Part shown: piece by piece, positions 6,303 through 15,565 of the stretch
How the letters are laid out: each line of letters begins with the position of its first letter
How positions within the stretch are numbered: position 1 is the first letter of the stretch
Source: Albidovulum sp.
GTDB taxonomy: Bacteria; Pseudomonadota; Alphaproteobacteria; Rhodobacterales; Rhodobacteraceae
DNA length: 21,289 nucleotides
Direction: 5' to 3'
NCBI GenBank assembly: GCA_030837825.1
Contig: JAUQYB010000051.1
Coordinates: 1 to 21,289 of the forward strand
The notes under the pieces: model-generated
Told to the model about the DNA's origin: nothing
Database searches by the model: none
The model's input: the letters and a program-made list of their open reading frames with translations, nothing else
Translations under genes and position numbers: made by a program

Positions 6303-8498
6303 GTGACCGGCCTGTCGTTTTTCGACGAGGGCGCGCTGGTCTCGGTGCTGACGACCGAGCCCCTCGGGCGCGCGCTCGACTACCGCGCGCCCGAAGGCGG
6401 CTGCTTCGCCGGTGCCTTCGTCGAGGTGCCGCTCGGCCCCCGCCGGGTGCTCGGCGTCGTCTGGGGGGCGGGCGAGGGCGGCTATGACCTTTCCCGGGTC
6501 CGGCCCGTCACCCGCGTCCTTGATGCCGCGCCGATGGGCGAGGCGATGCGCGCCTTCCTGATCCGCGCCGCCGACTACACGCTGACGCCGCTGCCGGCGA
6601 TGCTTCGGCTGGCCGTCCGCGCGCCGGGGCTGGCCGACCCGCCCGGGCCGCGGCGCGTCTACCGCCGCGGCGGGGCGGAACCCGACCGGATGACCGAGCC
6701 GCGGGGGCGGGTGATGGCGGTGCTCGACGACTACGGCGGCGCGGCGTTCACGCTTTCGGAACTCGCGGGGCTCGCGGGCGTGTCCACCGGTGTGGTGAAG
6801 GGTCTGGTGAAGCAGGGCGCCGTGGCCGAGGAGGAGGCGCCGCGCGACCTGCCCTATCCGCGGCTCGACCCCGACCGGCCCGGCAAGGCGCTGGCGGAGG
6901 ATCAGGCGGCGGCGGCGGCGACGCTGCGCGCGGGCGTCCGCGCGGGGCGCTACGGCACCACGCTTCTCAAGGGTGTCACCGGATCGGGCAAGACCGAGGT
7001 CTATCTGGAGGCGGTGGCGGAATGCCTGGCGCGCGGCCGGCAGGCGCTGGTCCTGCTCCCCGAGATCGCGCTCACGGCCGAGTTCCTCACCCGGGTGGAG
7101 GACCGCTTCGGCGCGATGCCTGGCGAATGGCATTCCGGCGTCACCCAGACCGAGCGGCGGCGGCTCTGGCGGATGGCGGGCGAAGGCGGCGTCGGCCTTG
7201 TCGTCGGCGCGCGGTCGGCGCTCTTCCTGCCGTTCCGCGACCTCGGCCTGATCGTCGTCGACGAGGAACACGACACCTCCTACAAGCAGGAGGATGGCGT
7301 CCTTTACAACGCCCGCGACATGGCGGTGCTGCGCGCCTCACTGGCGGAGGCGCAGGTGGTGCTCGCCTCGGCCACGCCCTGCCTGGAGACCTGGGCCAAC
7401 GCCGAGGCCGGCAAGTATGCAAGGCTCGACCTGACGTCGCGCTTCGGCGCGGCAGACCTGCCGGAGATGCGGGCGATCGACATGCGGGCGGAGCAGATGG
7501 AGCCGAACCGCTGGATCGGCCCGACGCTGGCCGGCGCGGTGCAGGACCGGCTGGGCCGCGGCGAGCAGGCGCTTCTCTTCCTCAACCGCCGCGGCTATGC
7601 GCCGGTCACCCTCTGCCGCGCCTGCGGCCACCAGATCGGCTGCGACCATTGCGACGCGCGGATGGTGGAGCACCGGTTCCTGAAGCGGCTGGTCTGCCAC
7701 CAGTGCGGCGAGACCCGGCCGATGCCCGCGGCCTGCCCGTCCTGCCACGCCGAGGGCCGGCTGGCCCCGGTCGGTCCGGGGGTGGAGCGGCTGGCCGAAG
7801 AGGTCGCCGAACGCTTTCCCGGAGCGCGGCTGGCGGTGCTGTCGTCGGACCTCTTCGGCACCGCGCGCGCGCTCAAGGAGAAGATCGCCGAGATCGCGGC
7901 CGGGGGGGCCGACATCATCATCGGCACCCAGCTTGTCGCCAAGGGCCACAACTTCCCGCTCCTCACCCTCGTCGGCGTGATCGACGCCGACCTCGGGCTC
8001 CAGGGCTCGGACCTGCGGGCGGCGGAACGGACCTTCCAGCTCATGCGCCAGGTCTCGGGCCGCGCCGGGCGGGGCGAGCGGCCGGGGCTGGCGCTTCTCC
8101 AGACCTTCCAGCCTGAGCATCCGGTGATCCGCGCGATCCTCTCGGGCGAGGAGGAGGCATTCTGGCGCGCCGAGGCGGCCGAGCGGCAGGCGGCGGGGAT
8201 GCCGCCCTTCGGCCGGCTCGCCGGGATCATCCTGTCCTCGCCCGACGTGCAGGCGGTGTTCGACCTCGGCGCCGAGCTTGCCCGCAAGGACGCGCCTCTC
8301 CGGCGGGTCGGCGCCCAGGTCTTCGGGCCTGCGCCTGCGCCGGTGGCGCGCGTCCGGGGGCGGCACCGGGTGCGGCTTCTGGTCAAGGCCGCCAAGGGCG
8401 TGGCGCTGCAACCGGCGCTCGCCGAATGGGTGGGCCAGATGAAGCTGCCCGCCAATCTGCGGCTGTCCATCGACGTCGACCCGCAGAGCTTCTACTGA
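6303..8498 (+). CDS. priA: Primosomal protein N', replication restart helicase PriA
   Basis: PriA recognises stalled forks and D-loops and reloads the replicative helicase by 3'-5' DNA unwinding. The 731-residue protein has an N-terminal 3'-DNA-binding region (1-110), a winged-helix segment (about 135-175), Walker A GVTGSGKT (224-231), the DEEH box (320-323, in [15 protein letters not shown]), and eight zinc-binding cysteines at 438, 441, 447, 450, 465, 468, 478 and 481 in two clusters. The C-terminal helicase lobe contains [12 protein letters not shown] and the QVSGRAGR motif VI. Length matches E. coli PriA (732). The start is a GTG preceded by GGCAGG; no in-frame ATG gives a complete N-terminus. 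It is transcribed away from the transaldolase gene. Confidence 0.96.
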   Translation: MTGLSFFDEGALVSVLTTEPLGRALDYRAPEGGCFAGAFVEVPLGPRRVLGVVWGAGEGGYDLSRVRPVTRVLDAAPMGEAMRAFLIRAADYTLTPLPAMLRLAVRAPGLADPPGPRRVYRRGGAEPDRMTEPRGRVMAVLDDYGGAAFTLSELAGLAGVSTGVVKGLVKQGAVAEEEAPRDLPYPRLDPDRPGKALAEDQAAAAATLRAGVRAGRYGTTLLKGVTGSGKTEVYLEAVAECLARGRQALVLLPEIALTAEFLTRVEDRFGAMPGEWHSGVTQTERRRLWRMAGEGGVGLVVGARSALFLPFRDLGLIVVDEEHDTSYKQEDGVLYNARDMAVLRASLAEAQVVLASATPCLETWANAEAGKYARLDLTSRFGAADLPEMRAIDMRAEQMEPNRWIGPTLAGAVQDRLGRGEQALLFLNRRGYAPVTLCRACGHQIGCDHCDARMVEHRFLKRLVCHQCGETRPMPAACPSCHAEGRLAPVGPGVERLAEEVAERFPGARLAVLSSDLFGTARALKEKIAEIAAGGADIIIGTQLVAKGHNFPLLTLVGVIDADLGLQGSDLRAAERTFQLMRQVSGRAGRGERPGLALLQTFQPEHPVIRAILSGEEEAFWRAEAAERQAAGMPPFGRLAGIILSSPDVQAVFDLGAELARKDAPLRRVGAQVFGPAPAPVARVRGRHRVRLLVKAAKGVALQPALAEWVGQMKLPANLRLSIDVDPQSFY

Positions 8499-8514
8499 CC
8501 TTCGGCCGACTTCC

Positions 8515-8540
8515 CTGCCGCCTCCAGGAACCGGCGGCGG
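8515..8540 (+). terminator. Hairpin after priA, without a U tract
   Basis: CTGCCGCC (8515-8522) pairs with GGCGGCGG (8533-8540), with one G-U pair, around a ten-base loop. It begins 16 bases after the priA stop. The lack of a following T run makes it at best a weak or factor-dependent terminator. Confidence 0.25.
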
Positions 8541-8610
8541 CCGGGCGCGTTGGACTGGCAGGGCCGGACGCGGGACCGGCCCCATCCAGACATCCCCGAA
8601 GGAGGCTAAG

Positions 8611-9117
8611 ATGAAGACGCTTGCCGATGCTTTCGAGCACACGCTGAAGGACATCTATTATGCCGAGAACGCCATCCTCAAGGCCGGACCCGAGGTCGCC
8701 GCGAAGGTCGGAAGCGCCGAGCTGAAAACCGCGATCATGGACCACATGAAGGACACCGAGGCGCAGGTGACGATGCTCGGGGAGGTGTTCGGGACGATCG
8801 GCGTCAAGCCTTCGGGCGACAAATGCGATGCCATCGAAGGGCTCGTCAAGGAGGCCGACGGCATCGTCAAGCAAGCCGAGGGCGTGGCGCTCGACGCCGC
8901 GGTGATCGGCGCGCTGCAGGCGATCGAGCACTACGAGATCGCGCGCTACGGAACCCTCAGGGAATGGGCCATGACGCTCGGCAACCGCGAAGCCTACGAC
9001 ACCCTCGGCCGCATCCTCGACATGGAGAAGGCGGCCAACGGCAAGCTTACCGGACTGGCGGTGGCATCGGTGAACGAGGCGGGCGACCGGCCGGGCAAGC
9101 GGCGGGCCTCGGCCTGA
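8611..9117 (+). CDS. DUF892 ferritin-like protein (YciE/YciF family)
   Basis: A 168-residue, mainly helical protein of the DUF892 family, which adopts a ferritin-like four-helix bundle and is linked to general stress responses in enterobacteria (YciE/YciF). Carboxylate and histidine positions suited to a di-metal site are visible: E19 in YYAEN, H45/E50 in MDHMKDTEAQ, E106/H107/E109 in QAIEHYEIARYG, and E139 in LDMEKAANGKL. The biochemical activity of the family is not established. The ATG at 8611 is preceded by a strong AAGGAGG. The gene stands alone, 112 bp after priA and before the MATE gene. The last residues (RPGKRRASA) form a basic tail of unknown meaning. Confidence 0.88.
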   Translation: MKTLADAFEHTLKDIYYAENAILKAGPEVAAKVGSAELKTAIMDHMKDTEAQVTMLGEVFGTIGVKPSGDKCDAIEGLVKEADGIVKQAEGVALDAAVIGALQAIEHYEIARYGTLREWAMTLGNREAYDTLGRILDMEKAANGKLTGLAVASVNEAGDRPGKRRASA

Positions 9118-9289
9118 CCGCCCGGGCGCGGCCGCGACGATCGCGGCTCGCCAACCGCGCGCGTCCCGGCTATGGGAGGCGGATGTCGTGCCCCGCCGCC
9201 CCTTCCCAACGCGTCACCGGCCTGCCGCGTCGCCTGGGCGCGGCGGTCCCTCGCCAGATGAGGGCGCGGCCGTCTTCCCGGCCGGTCCG

Positions 9290-10645
9290 ATGAGCACGGC
9301 CGAGCGGCCGGTCGCCGAGCAGGGCAGGTTCGTCACCGGCAGCCTGATGCGTCACGTCGTGACCATGTCGGTGTCCGGAACGCTCGGGCTTTCGTTCACC
9401 TTCCTCGTCGATTTCCTCGCGCTCTGGTGGATCTCGCAGCTCCGCGACGAGGCTATGATCGCCGCCGTCGGCATCGCCGCGACGATCCAGTTCGCGGCCA
9501 TGTCGATCGCCATCGGCATGATGATCGGCGCGGTGGCGCTGGTCTCGCGCGCGATCGGCATGGGCGAACGCGCCCGCGCGCGGCGGATCGCGACGGTGGG
9601 GATCGTGCTCATGGTCGCGGTGCAGGTGCTGGTGGCGGCGCTTCTCTGGACCTTCCGGCGCGAGGTGCTGGCGGCGACGGGCGCCGAAGGCGAGGTGCTC
9701 GACCTCGGGGCGCGGTTCCTGACGATCACGCTGCCGTCGCTGCCGGTCATCGCCACCGGCATCGCCTGTTCGGCGATCCTGCGCGCGGTGGGCGACGCCT
9801 GGCGATCGATGGCGGTGACGATGGTCGCGGGCGGGATCGCGGTCGTGCTCGACCCGGTGCTGATCTATCTTCTGGGCTGGGGCGTCACCGGCGCCGGGCT
9901 CTCCATCGCGCTCGCCCGGTTCGCGATGATGGTCGCGGGCCTCTGGTTCGCCGTCCGCCGTCACGACATCCTTGCGCGACCCGCCCGCGAGGATATCGTC
10001 ACCTTCTTCCGGCCCTACGCGGCGATCGCGCTGCCGGCGATCGCCACGCAACTGTCCACCCCCTTCGGCAACTGGATCCTGACGCGCGAGATCGCCGCGC
10101 ATGGCGAAAGCGCGGTTGCCGGCTGGGGCGTGGTGATGCGGCTCACCATCCTGGCCTTTGGCGGCATCTTCGCGCTTTCCGGCACGATCGGCGGCATCAT
10201 CGGCCAGAATTTCGGCGCCCGCCGGCCCGACCGCGTGGCCGAGGCCTACTGGGCGGCGCTGAAGTTCTGCGCCGCCTATACGCTGGTCGTGTGGGCGCTG
10301 ATGGCCGCGCTCAGCGAACCGATCGTCGCCTCCTTCGGACTGTCGGCCGAGGGCGCGGCGGTGGTGCGCAGCTTTACCCGCGTGGCCGCCGGCGCCTTCG
10401 TCTTTACCGGTGCGCTCTTCGTCGCCAACGCCAGCTTCAACAACCTCGGCCGGCCGCTCTGGTCGACGGCGGCGAACTGGTTCCGCGACGGCGTCCTGAT
10501 GTTTCCGCTGGGGTTTTCCCTCGCCGCGGCAGTCGGTGCCGGGGGCGTGGTCTGGGCCAATGCGCTCGCCAACGTGATCGCGGGCACCGTGGCGGCCTGG
10601 CTCGCCTGGCGCTATATTCTCAAGCTGACCCGCGCGGCCGAGTAG
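9290..10645 (+). CDS. MATE-family multidrug/metabolite efflux transporter
   Basis: From the ATG at 9290 the protein has 451 residues and about twelve transmembrane segments arranged as two six-helix halves, the MATE pattern. Recognisable parts are [20 protein letters not shown] (first helix region), the internal repeat beginning near [20 protein letters not shown], and the polar GENxx-like [12 protein letters not shown] loop typical of the family. MATE proteins export cationic or other small molecules using Na+ or H+ gradients; the substrate is not deducible. The start is uncertain: a GTG at 9188, in frame and eight bases after GGAGG (9175-9179), would add 34 low-complexity residues, whereas the ATG at 9290 overlaps the stop of a 36-codon ORF (9183-9293). 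The protein core is unaffected. msrA follows after nine bases. Confidence 0.87.
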   Translation: MSTAERPVAEQGRFVTGSLMRHVVTMSVSGTLGLSFTFLVDFLALWWISQLRDEAMIAAVGIAATIQFAAMSIAIGMMIGAVALVSRAIGMGERARARRIATVGIVLMVAVQVLVAALLWTFRREVLAATGAEGEVLDLGARFLTITLPSLPVIATGIACSAILRAVGDAWRSMAVTMVAGGIAVVLDPVLIYLLGWGVTGAGLSIALARFAMMVAGLWFAVRRHDILARPAREDIVTFFRPYAAIALPAIATQLSTPFGNWILTREIAAHGESAVAGWGVVMRLTILAFGGIFALSGTIGGIIGQNFGARRPDRVAEAYWAALKFCAAYTLVVWALMAALSEPIVASFGLSAEGAAVVRSFTRVAAGAFVFTGALFVANASFNNLGRPLWSTAANWFRDGVLMFPLGFSLAAAVGAGGVVWANALANVIAGTVAAWLAWRYILKLTRAAE

Positions 10646-10654
10646 GAGGACAGG

Positions 10655-11299
<645 letters not shown>

Positions 11300-11301
11300 G
11301 C

Positions 11302-11350
11302 GTCTTCGTTGCCCGAATACCCTCGGGGGTCCGTGGGGTGAACCCCCGGG
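11302..11350. repeat. Hairpin after msrA resembling a dispersed intergenic motif
   Basis: After the msrA stop, GTCTTCGTTGCCCGAATACC (11302-11321) precedes an inverted repeat, CGGGGGT (11324-11330) and ACCCCCG (11342-11348). Strings like CTTCnTTG...AATACCC.CGGGGG are, from my memory of Rhodobacteraceae genomes, common after genes; that point is not verifiable here. It may help end msrA transcription, though there is no T run. Confidence 0.3.
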
Positions 11351-11388
11351 CGCGCCCGCTGACCTGCCGGGCCGCTGACCTGCCGCCG

Positions 11389-11417
11389 TTGACGGGCGGC
11401 ACCGGCGCGACTAAGCC
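11389..11417 (+). promoter_or_regulatory. Probable prmA promoter
   Basis: TTGACG (11389-11394), 17 bases, TAAGCC (11412-11417). Both elements are good and the spacing is ideal, giving a start near 11424 and a leader of about 25 bases before the ATG at 11449. Confidence 0.5.
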
Positions 11418-11448
11418 GCGGTCCACGATCGCCTCACCGGAGCCCGCC

Positions 11449-12327
11449 ATGCCCACCTGGTCCGCCCTCACCACGCTTGCCGACAAGGACCGTGCCGAGG
11501 CGCTCGCCGCCGCGATGGAGGCCTTTGCTCCCGAGCCCGCCGGCGTGGGCTGCTTCGAAATCGAGGATGGGTCGGGCCGCTACGAGGTCGGCGTCTATTT
11601 CGACGAGAGCCCGGACGGGATCGCGCTTGCCCTCATGGCCGCGGCCCACGGGGCCGAGCCCTTCGCCGTCTCGGAAGTGCCGGAAACCGACTGGGTGGCG
11701 CATGTGAAGCGCAACCTGCAACCGGTGGCGGCCGGCCGGTTCTTCGTCTACGGCAGTCATGATGCGGGTCGCGTCCCCGACGGCACGGTGCCGCTTCTGA
11801 TCGAGGCGGCGATGGCCTTCGGCACCGGCCATCACGCCACCACGCTCGGCTGTCTCCTGGCGCTCGACCGGCTCGACCGCGAGGGCTTGCGCGCCCGCAA
11901 CGTGGCCGACATCGGCTGCGGCACGGCGGTGCTCGCGATGGCGGCCGCGGCGATCTGGCCCGATCCCGTCATCGCGTCCGACATCGACCCCGTCGCCGTC
12001 GAGGTCGCGCGGGCGAATGTCGAGGCCAACGGGCTTGGCGGCCGGGTGAGCTGCGTCGAGGCCGCGGGCTTCGGCCACCCCGCGCTCGCCGCCCGCGCGC
12101 CCTACGATCTCGTCTTCGCCAACATCCTGAAGGGACCGCTGATCGCGCTGGCGCCGGAGATGGCGCGCGCCGTGGCGCCGGGCGGGGTCGCGATTCTGTC
12201 AGGCATACTCGAGACGCAGGCCGACGAGGTTGTCGCGACCTATGCGGGGGCGGGGTTTTCGGTCCGCTCGCGCGACGAACACGGCGACTGGACGACATTG
12301 GTTCTGACCCGTGACCAATCGCTCTGA
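11449..12327 (+). CDS. prmA: Ribosomal protein L11 methyltransferase PrmA
   Basis: PrmA trimethylates lysines and the N-terminal amino group of ribosomal protein L11 with S-adenosylmethionine. The 292-residue protein has an N-terminal L11-recognition domain (about 1-90) and a class I methyltransferase domain with the PrmA-specific [16 protein letters not shown] (121-136), the SAM motif [15 protein letters not shown] (152-166), the acidic SDID (177-180) and motif [16 protein letters not shown] (223-236, NILxxPL). The longer open frame from a GTG at 11338 would contain the promoter and encode an unrelated proline/arginine-rich stretch, so the ATG at 11449 is preferred; its ribosome site is weak. 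The family is dispensable in E. coli, and regulation is not evident beyond the promoter. Confidence 0.93.
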   Translation: MPTWSALTTLADKDRAEALAAAMEAFAPEPAGVGCFEIEDGSGRYEVGVYFDESPDGIALALMAAAHGAEPFAVSEVPETDWVAHVKRNLQPVAAGRFFVYGSHDAGRVPDGTVPLLIEAAMAFGTGHHATTLGCLLALDRLDREGLRARNVADIGCGTAVLAMAAAAIWPDPVIASDIDPVAVEVARANVEANGLGGRVSCVEAAGFGHPALAARAPYDLVFANILKGPLIALAPEMARAVAPGGVAILSGILETQADEVVATYAGAGFSVRSRDEHGDWTTLVLTRDQSL

Positions 12328-12406
12328 CGTGGCGTAACGCCTTAATCTTGCCATATTTTTTCCTCACCCTCGCCTTTGATGATGACGTGCGAGTAAGGAG
12401 ATCGAC

Positions 12407-12754
12407 ATGGTCGATCGCAACATGCAGAATTTCTACGGCCGGCTTGGCCGCATCAACCGGGTCCACGAATCCGGCGGCGGGTTCGAGGCCGAGGGCGCGC
12501 TGGGCATGTACTACTACAACGCCCGGCGCAAACCGGCCCGGCGCGCCGGAATTCTCGGCCCCGTCGTTCTGGTGATGATGACCGTGATCGCCATCAAGGC
12601 CGCGGTGCTCGCCTCGATCGGGCCCGAGCGCTACGAGGAGCGGATCGCCGCGCTGCGCGCGGGGTCGTCGGTGGAACAGGCCGGTGCCTGGGTGCTTCAG
12701 GCCGATCCGCTGACGGCGTTCATGGCCGGAAAACTGCGCGCCGCGCTCAACTGA
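12407..12754 (+). CDS. Small single-helix membrane protein of unknown function
   Basis: I do not recognise a named family. The 115-residue protein begins with a basic/aromatic cytoplasmic-like part (MVDRNMQNFYGRLGRINRVH, then GMYYYNARRKPARR) followed by one strong membrane helix at about 46-70 (AGILGPVVLVMMTVIAIKAA) and a C-terminal part with charged helical segments (ERYEERIAALRAGSSVEQAG). By the positive-inside rule the N-terminus should face the cytoplasm and about 45 C-terminal residues the periplasm. TAAGGAG seven bases before the ATG is a strong ribosome site, and codon use resembles the neighbours, so it is probably a real gene. An AT-rich patch (CATATTTTTT, 12352-12361) sits between prmA and it and may hold promoter or terminator elements. 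It ends at the terminator shared with the DUF1127 gene. Confidence 0.7.
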   Translation: MVDRNMQNFYGRLGRINRVHESGGGFEAEGALGMYYYNARRKPARRAGILGPVVLVMMTVIAIKAAVLASIGPERYEERIAALRAGSSVEQAGAWVLQADPLTAFMAGKLRAALN

Positions 12755-12781
12755 CCGGCGGCCGACGGTTCATGCAAATGG

Positions 12782-12816
12782 AAAGGCCGTGTCGGGGGAT
12801 ACCCGGCACGGCCTTT
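12782..12816. terminator. Symmetric (bidirectional) intrinsic terminator between convergent genes
   Basis: AAAGGCCGTGTCGGG and CCCGGCACGGCCTTT form a 15-bp stem with one G-T type mismatch around a short loop. The A run on one side and T run on the other make it usable from both directions. It sits between the stop of the plus-strand gene (12754) and the stop of the minus-strand DUF1127 gene (12849). Confidence 0.85.
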
Positions 12817-12848
12817 GGCGACCCTTGGGCCGCGGCCTTCCGATCGGA

Positions 12849-13037
12849 TCAGAGGCGCGCTGCGATCGAGTCGATGTCGCCGCGGCTCAGGCCGATATCG
12901 TCAAGCTCGCGATCCGACAGGCGCGACAGCGCATTGCGGGTCACGCGGGCGTCGTTCCAGGCAGCGAAGGTCGAGACGAGCGTCCCGAAGAGGCCGCTGA
13001 ACGGGCTGGCGGTGCGGTGGGTTTCATAGACGGACAT
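12849..13037 (-). CDS. DUF1127 small protein
   Basis: A 62-residue protein with the DUF1127 core near its C-terminus: LSRLSDRELDDIGLSRGDID (38-57), preceded by a helix FGTLVSTFAAWNDARVTRN. Short DUF1127 proteins are abundant in alphaproteobacteria; some are arginine-rich regulators that bind RNA and affect phosphate or carbon metabolism in Agrobacterium, and in Rhodobacter sphaeroides one is co-transcribed with stress-induced small RNAs. No equivalent sRNA repeats follow this copy, which ends at the terminator 33 bp downstream. The start at 13037 is favoured because GAGG lies eight bases before it; the ATG at 13043 is too close to that site. A good promoter lies 58 bp upstream. Confidence 0.88.
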   Translation of the reverse strand: MSVYETHRTASPFSGLFGTLVSTFAAWNDARVTRNALSRLSDRELDDIGLSRGDIDSIAARL

Positions 13038-13095
13038 GGTCATTTCCTCGGATATGCAGGGCGCGTTACGGATGTGCGCCGCTGCTTCGAGGGAT

Positions 13096-13124
13096 GAGAT
13101 AGACCGGCGACCCGGGGACGGCAA
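13096..13124 (-). promoter_or_regulatory. Probable promoter of the DUF1127 gene
   Basis: On the minus strand TTGCCG (13124-13119), 17 bases, TATCTC (13101-13096). Transcription would start near 13089, giving a leader of about 50 bases before the ATG at 13037. Confidence 0.5.
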
Positions 13125-13144
13125 GGCAGCCAGGCGCAGCCCCG

Positions 13145-13163
13145 CCATGCAGGGAATGCATGG
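13145..13163. repeat. Inverted repeat CCATGCA-N5-TGCATGG upstream of the DUF1127 promoter
   Basis: Perfect 7-bp arms (13145-13151 and 13157-13163) around GGGAA. Its near edge lies about 20 bases upstream of the proposed -35 of the DUF1127 gene, where an activator or upstream operator could bind. I know no regulator with this site. Confidence 0.4.
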
Positions 13164-13202
13164 GTCTTCATTCCGCTAAGTAACTGTAAAGAAAACGTTT
13201 CC

Positions 13203-13235
13203 GCAAGTGCAAAATAGGTCGCTTTTTGCACTTGC
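13203..13235. repeat. Perfect 12-bp inverted repeat, probable operator
   Basis: GCAAGTGCAAAA (13203-13214) and TTTTGCACTTGC (13224-13235) flank nine bases. The symmetry is exact, with A and T tracts facing the centre. No T run follows on either strand, so it is a poor terminator; a binding site for a dimeric regulator is more likely. It lies between the divergent DUF1127 and ruvC genes. Confidence 0.5.
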
Positions 13236-13297
13236 AGCGACGCTTTCGGGCGGCGGCGGCGCGGTTCCGGAAACAGCGGCTCCGGACCCTTTCACCC

Positions 13298-13325
13298 TTT
13301 GCGATGTTCGCCTTTCGTGCTAGTC
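13298..13325 (+). promoter_or_regulatory. Possible ruvC promoter with an overlapping LexA-type box
   Basis: TTTGCG (13298-13303) and the -10-like TAGTCG (13321-13326, in GCTAGTCG) have 17 bases between them. Inside the spacer is GTTC-N7-GTGC (13306-13320), one mismatch from the GTTC-N7-GTTC direct repeat bound by LexA in Rhodobacter and other alphaproteobacteria. ruv genes are frequent SOS targets. The -10 is weak and the box imperfect. Confidence 0.35.
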
Positions 13326-13355
13326 GTGGGAAAAAAGCAACAGATGAGGGAGCAG

Positions 13356-13859
13356 ATGCGCGTTCTCGGGATCGACCCGGGCCTCCGGAACCTCGGCTGG
13401 GGGGTGATCGACGTGGCCGGATCGCGACTCAGCCACGTCGCCAACGGCATCATCCGTTCCGAAGGCGAGGAGATGGGCGAGCGGCTGCTGTCGCTTCACG
13501 AGGCGCTGACGCGGATCGTCGCCGCCTATGCGCCGACCGCGGCGGCGGCGGAACAGACCTTCGTCAACAAGGATGGTGCGGCGACGCTGAAACTCGGCCA
13601 GGCCCGCGGCGTCGCCATTCTGGTGCCGGCGCAGGCGGGGCTTGCCGTCGGCGAATACGCCCCGAACGCGGTCAAGAAGGCGGTGGTGGGCGTCGGCCAC
13701 GCCGACAAGGCCCAGGTCGCCCATATGGTGCGGTTCCAGCTTCCGGGGGTGGAGCTTGCCGGGCCGGACGCGGCCGACGCGCTTGCCGTGGCGATCTGCC
13801 ATGCCCACCACCTGCAAAGCGCCGGCCGCATCGCGGCGGCGCTGAAGGGGGCGGCATGA
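13356..13859 (+). CDS. ruvC: Crossover junction endodeoxyribonuclease RuvC
   Basis: RuvC is the dimeric resolvase that cuts Holliday junctions symmetrically with Mg2+. The 167-residue protein keeps all four catalytic acids at the same positions as E. coli RuvC: D7 ([12 protein letters not shown]), E66 ([10 protein letters not shown]), D138 and D141 ([10 protein letters not shown]). Length is close to the usual 170. The ATG at 13356 has GAGGGAG just upstream (13346-13352); the in-frame ATG at 13344 would overlap that site. It is the first gene of ruvC-ruvA-ruvB-unknown, and its stop overlaps the ruvA start (ATGA). Confidence 0.96.
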   Translation: MRVLGIDPGLRNLGWGVIDVAGSRLSHVANGIIRSEGEEMGERLLSLHEALTRIVAAYAPTAAAAEQTFVNKDGAATLKLGQARGVAILVPAQAGLAVGEYAPNAVKKAVVGVGHADKAQVAHMVRFQLPGVELAGPDAADALAVAICHAHHLQSAGRIAAALKGAA

Positions 13860-14536
13860 TCGGCCGCATCGCCGGGGTGATCCTGCACCGCGCGATGGAT
13901 CATGTGCTGATCGACGTGCGCGGGGTGGGCTACATCGTCCATGTCTCGCCCCGCACCGCTGCGGCGCTGCCGCCGGTGGGCGAGGCCTGCGCGCTATATA
14001 CCGACCTTCTGGTGCGCGAGGACCTGCTGCAGCTTTTCGGCTTCCCGACGCTTCTCGAAAAGGAGTGGCACCGGCTTCTGACGACGGTGCAGGGGGTCGG
14101 GGCGAAGGCATCGATGGCGATCCTCGGCACACTCGGGGCGGAGGGCGTGGGCCGCGCCATCGCGCTTGGCGACTGGTCCTCGGTCCGGGCGGCGCCGGGG
14201 GTGGGGCCGAAGCTCGCCCAGCGGGTGGTGATGGAGCTGAAGGACAAGGCGCCGACGGTGATGGCGCTCGGCGGCGCGCTGACCGTCGACGTGGCGCCGG
14301 GGGACGAGGTCATCGAGGCGCCCGCCGCAAGGCCCGCCGGAAAGCCTGCTGCCGCCGTGCGGGGGACCGCCACCTCGGCCGGCGCCACCGCCGACGCGCT
14401 CTCGGCGCTGGTCAACCTCGGCTACGGCCAGGGTGAGGCTGCCGCCGCGGTCGCGCAGGCCGCGGGCGAGGGCGAGGGGGCGGCCACCCCGGCGCTGATC
14501 CGCGCGGCGCTGAAGCTTCTGGCGCCGAAGGGGTAA
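13856..14536 (+). CDS. ruvA: Holliday junction branch migration protein RuvA
   Basis: RuvA binds four-way junctions as a tetramer and loads RuvB rings. The 226-residue protein has the N-terminal OB-fold ([10 protein letters not shown] to about 64), two helix-hairpin-helix motifs (VQGVGAKAS at 78-86 and [10 protein letters not shown] at 113-122), an alanine/proline-rich flexible linker (about 141-175) and the C-terminal RuvB-contacting domain ([20 protein letters not shown]). The linker is somewhat longer than in E. coli RuvA (203 residues), as is common in GC-rich alphaproteobacteria. The ATGA overlap with ruvC fixes the start. Confidence 0.96.
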   Translation: MIGRIAGVILHRAMDHVLIDVRGVGYIVHVSPRTAAALPPVGEACALYTDLLVREDLLQLFGFPTLLEKEWHRLLTTVQGVGAKASMAILGTLGAEGVGRAIALGDWSSVRAAPGVGPKLAQRVVMELKDKAPTVMALGGALTVDVAPGDEVIEAPAARPAGKPAAAVRGTATSAGATADALSALVNLGYGQGEAAAAVAQAAGEGEGAATPALIRAALKLLAPKG

Positions 14537-14539
14537 GGG

Positions 14540-15565
14540 ATGGAACCCGACCCCACGCTCCGCCCCGCGCCGCAGCCGGAGGATGCCGACCGCAGCCTGC
14601 GCCCGCAGGCGCTGACCGAGTTCGTCGGCCAGGAGGAGGCGCGGGCGAACCTGCGGGTCTTCATCGAGAGCGCCCGGCGGCGCGGCGAGGCGATGGACCA
14701 TACGCTGTTCCACGGGCCGCCGGGCCTTGGCAAGACCACGCTGGCGCAGATCATGGCGCGCGAGCTCGGCGTCAACTTCCGCATGACCTCGGGTCCGGTG
14801 CTGGCGCGCGCCGGCGACCTCGCCGCGATCCTGACCAACCTCGAGGCGCGCGACGTCCTCTTCATCGACGAGATCCACCGGATGAACCCGGCGGTCGAGG
14901 AAATCCTCTATCCGGCGATGGAGGATTTCGAGCTGGACCTGGTGATCGGCGAGGGACCGGCGGCGCGCACCGTGCGTATCGAGTTGCAGCCCTTCACGCT
15001 GGTCGGCGCCACCACCCGGCTCGGGCTTCTCACCACGCCCCTGCGCGACCGTTTCGGCATCCCGACCCGGCTCCAGTTCTACACGGTGGAGGAGCTGGAC
15101 CGGATCGTCGTGCGGGGTGCCCGGCTGATGGGGATCGAGGCGGAGCCGGAGGGCACGCGCGAGATCGCGCGGCGGGCGCGGGGCACGCCGCGGATCGCCG
15201 GGCGGCTTCTGCGCCGGGTGGTGGATTTCGCGCTGGTCGAGGGTGACGGGCGGCTGACGCGGGCGATCGCAGACCGGGCGCTGACCCGGCTCGGCGTGGA
15301 TCACCTCGGGCTCGACGGCGCCGACCGGCGCTATCTGGCGCTGATCGCGGAAAGCTACGCCGGCGGCCCGGTGGGGGTGGAGACGCTGTCGGCGGCGCTT
15401 TCCGAGGCGCGCGACGCGATCGAGGAGGTGATCGAGCCCTTCCTTCTCCAGCAGGGGCTGATCCAGCGCACGCCGCGCGGGCGGATGCTGGCGGCGAAAG
15501 CCTGGGCGCATCTCGGCCTTCCGGCGCCGCGCGCGCCCGGGCAGGCGGACCTGTTCGGGAAATGA
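14540..15565 (+). CDS. ruvB: Holliday junction branch migration ATPase RuvB
   Basis: RuvB is the AAA+ hexameric motor that drives branch migration with RuvA. The 341-residue protein shows Walker A GPPGLGKT (59-66), Walker B LFIDEIH (107-113), sensor 1 GATTR (156-160), the arginine-finger segment LRDRFGIP (R170 or R171 region), sensor 2 [13 protein letters not shown] and a C-terminal winged helix ([16 protein letters not shown]). The start is three bases after the ruvA stop, with GGTAAGG in front. Its stop overlaps the start of the following unknown gene. Confidence 0.97.
   Translation: MEPDPTLRPAPQPEDADRSLRPQALTEFVGQEEARANLRVFIESARRRGEAMDHTLFHGPPGLGKTTLAQIMARELGVNFRMTSGPVLARAGDLAAILTNLEARDVLFIDEIHRMNPAVEEILYPAMEDFELDLVIGEGPAARTVRIELQPFTLVGATTRLGLLTTPLRDRFGIPTRLQFYTVEELDRIVVRGARLMGIEAEPEGTREIARRARGTPRIAGRLLRRVVDFALVEGDGRLTRAIADRALTRLGVDHLGLDGADRRYLALIAESYAGGPVGVETLSAALSEARDAIEEVIEPFLLQQGLIQRTPRGRMLAAKAWAHLGLPAPRAPGQADLFGK

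Larger units (their letters stand above)
13044..13355. other. Divergent intergenic region between the DUF1127 gene and ruvC (312 bases)
   Basis: This is the only gene-free stretch above 300 bases. It is locally AT-richer than its surroundings (13165-13230) and contains the DUF1127 promoter, two perfect inverted repeats (listed separately), a LacI-like AAACGTTT core at 13193-13200, and the ruvC promoter region. Open frames crossing it lack ribosome sites and homology, so I regard it as a regulatory region. Confidence 0.6.

Noticed and set aside
5553..7271. Long minus-strand reading of the transaldolase frame suggesting an N-terminal fusion
   Set aside because: The extra 355 residues are antisense to priA and not homologous to anything; the family start and a ribosome site are at 6206.
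12328..12406. AT-rich patch with six T after prmA as an intrinsic terminator or promoter
   Set aside because: The only stem before the T run is four base pairs and no -35/-10 pair with acceptable spacing was found.
13191..13202. GAAAACGTTTCC as a LacI-family operator
   Set aside because: Only the central eight bases are palindromic, and such short cores occur by chance; kept as a mention within the intergenic region.
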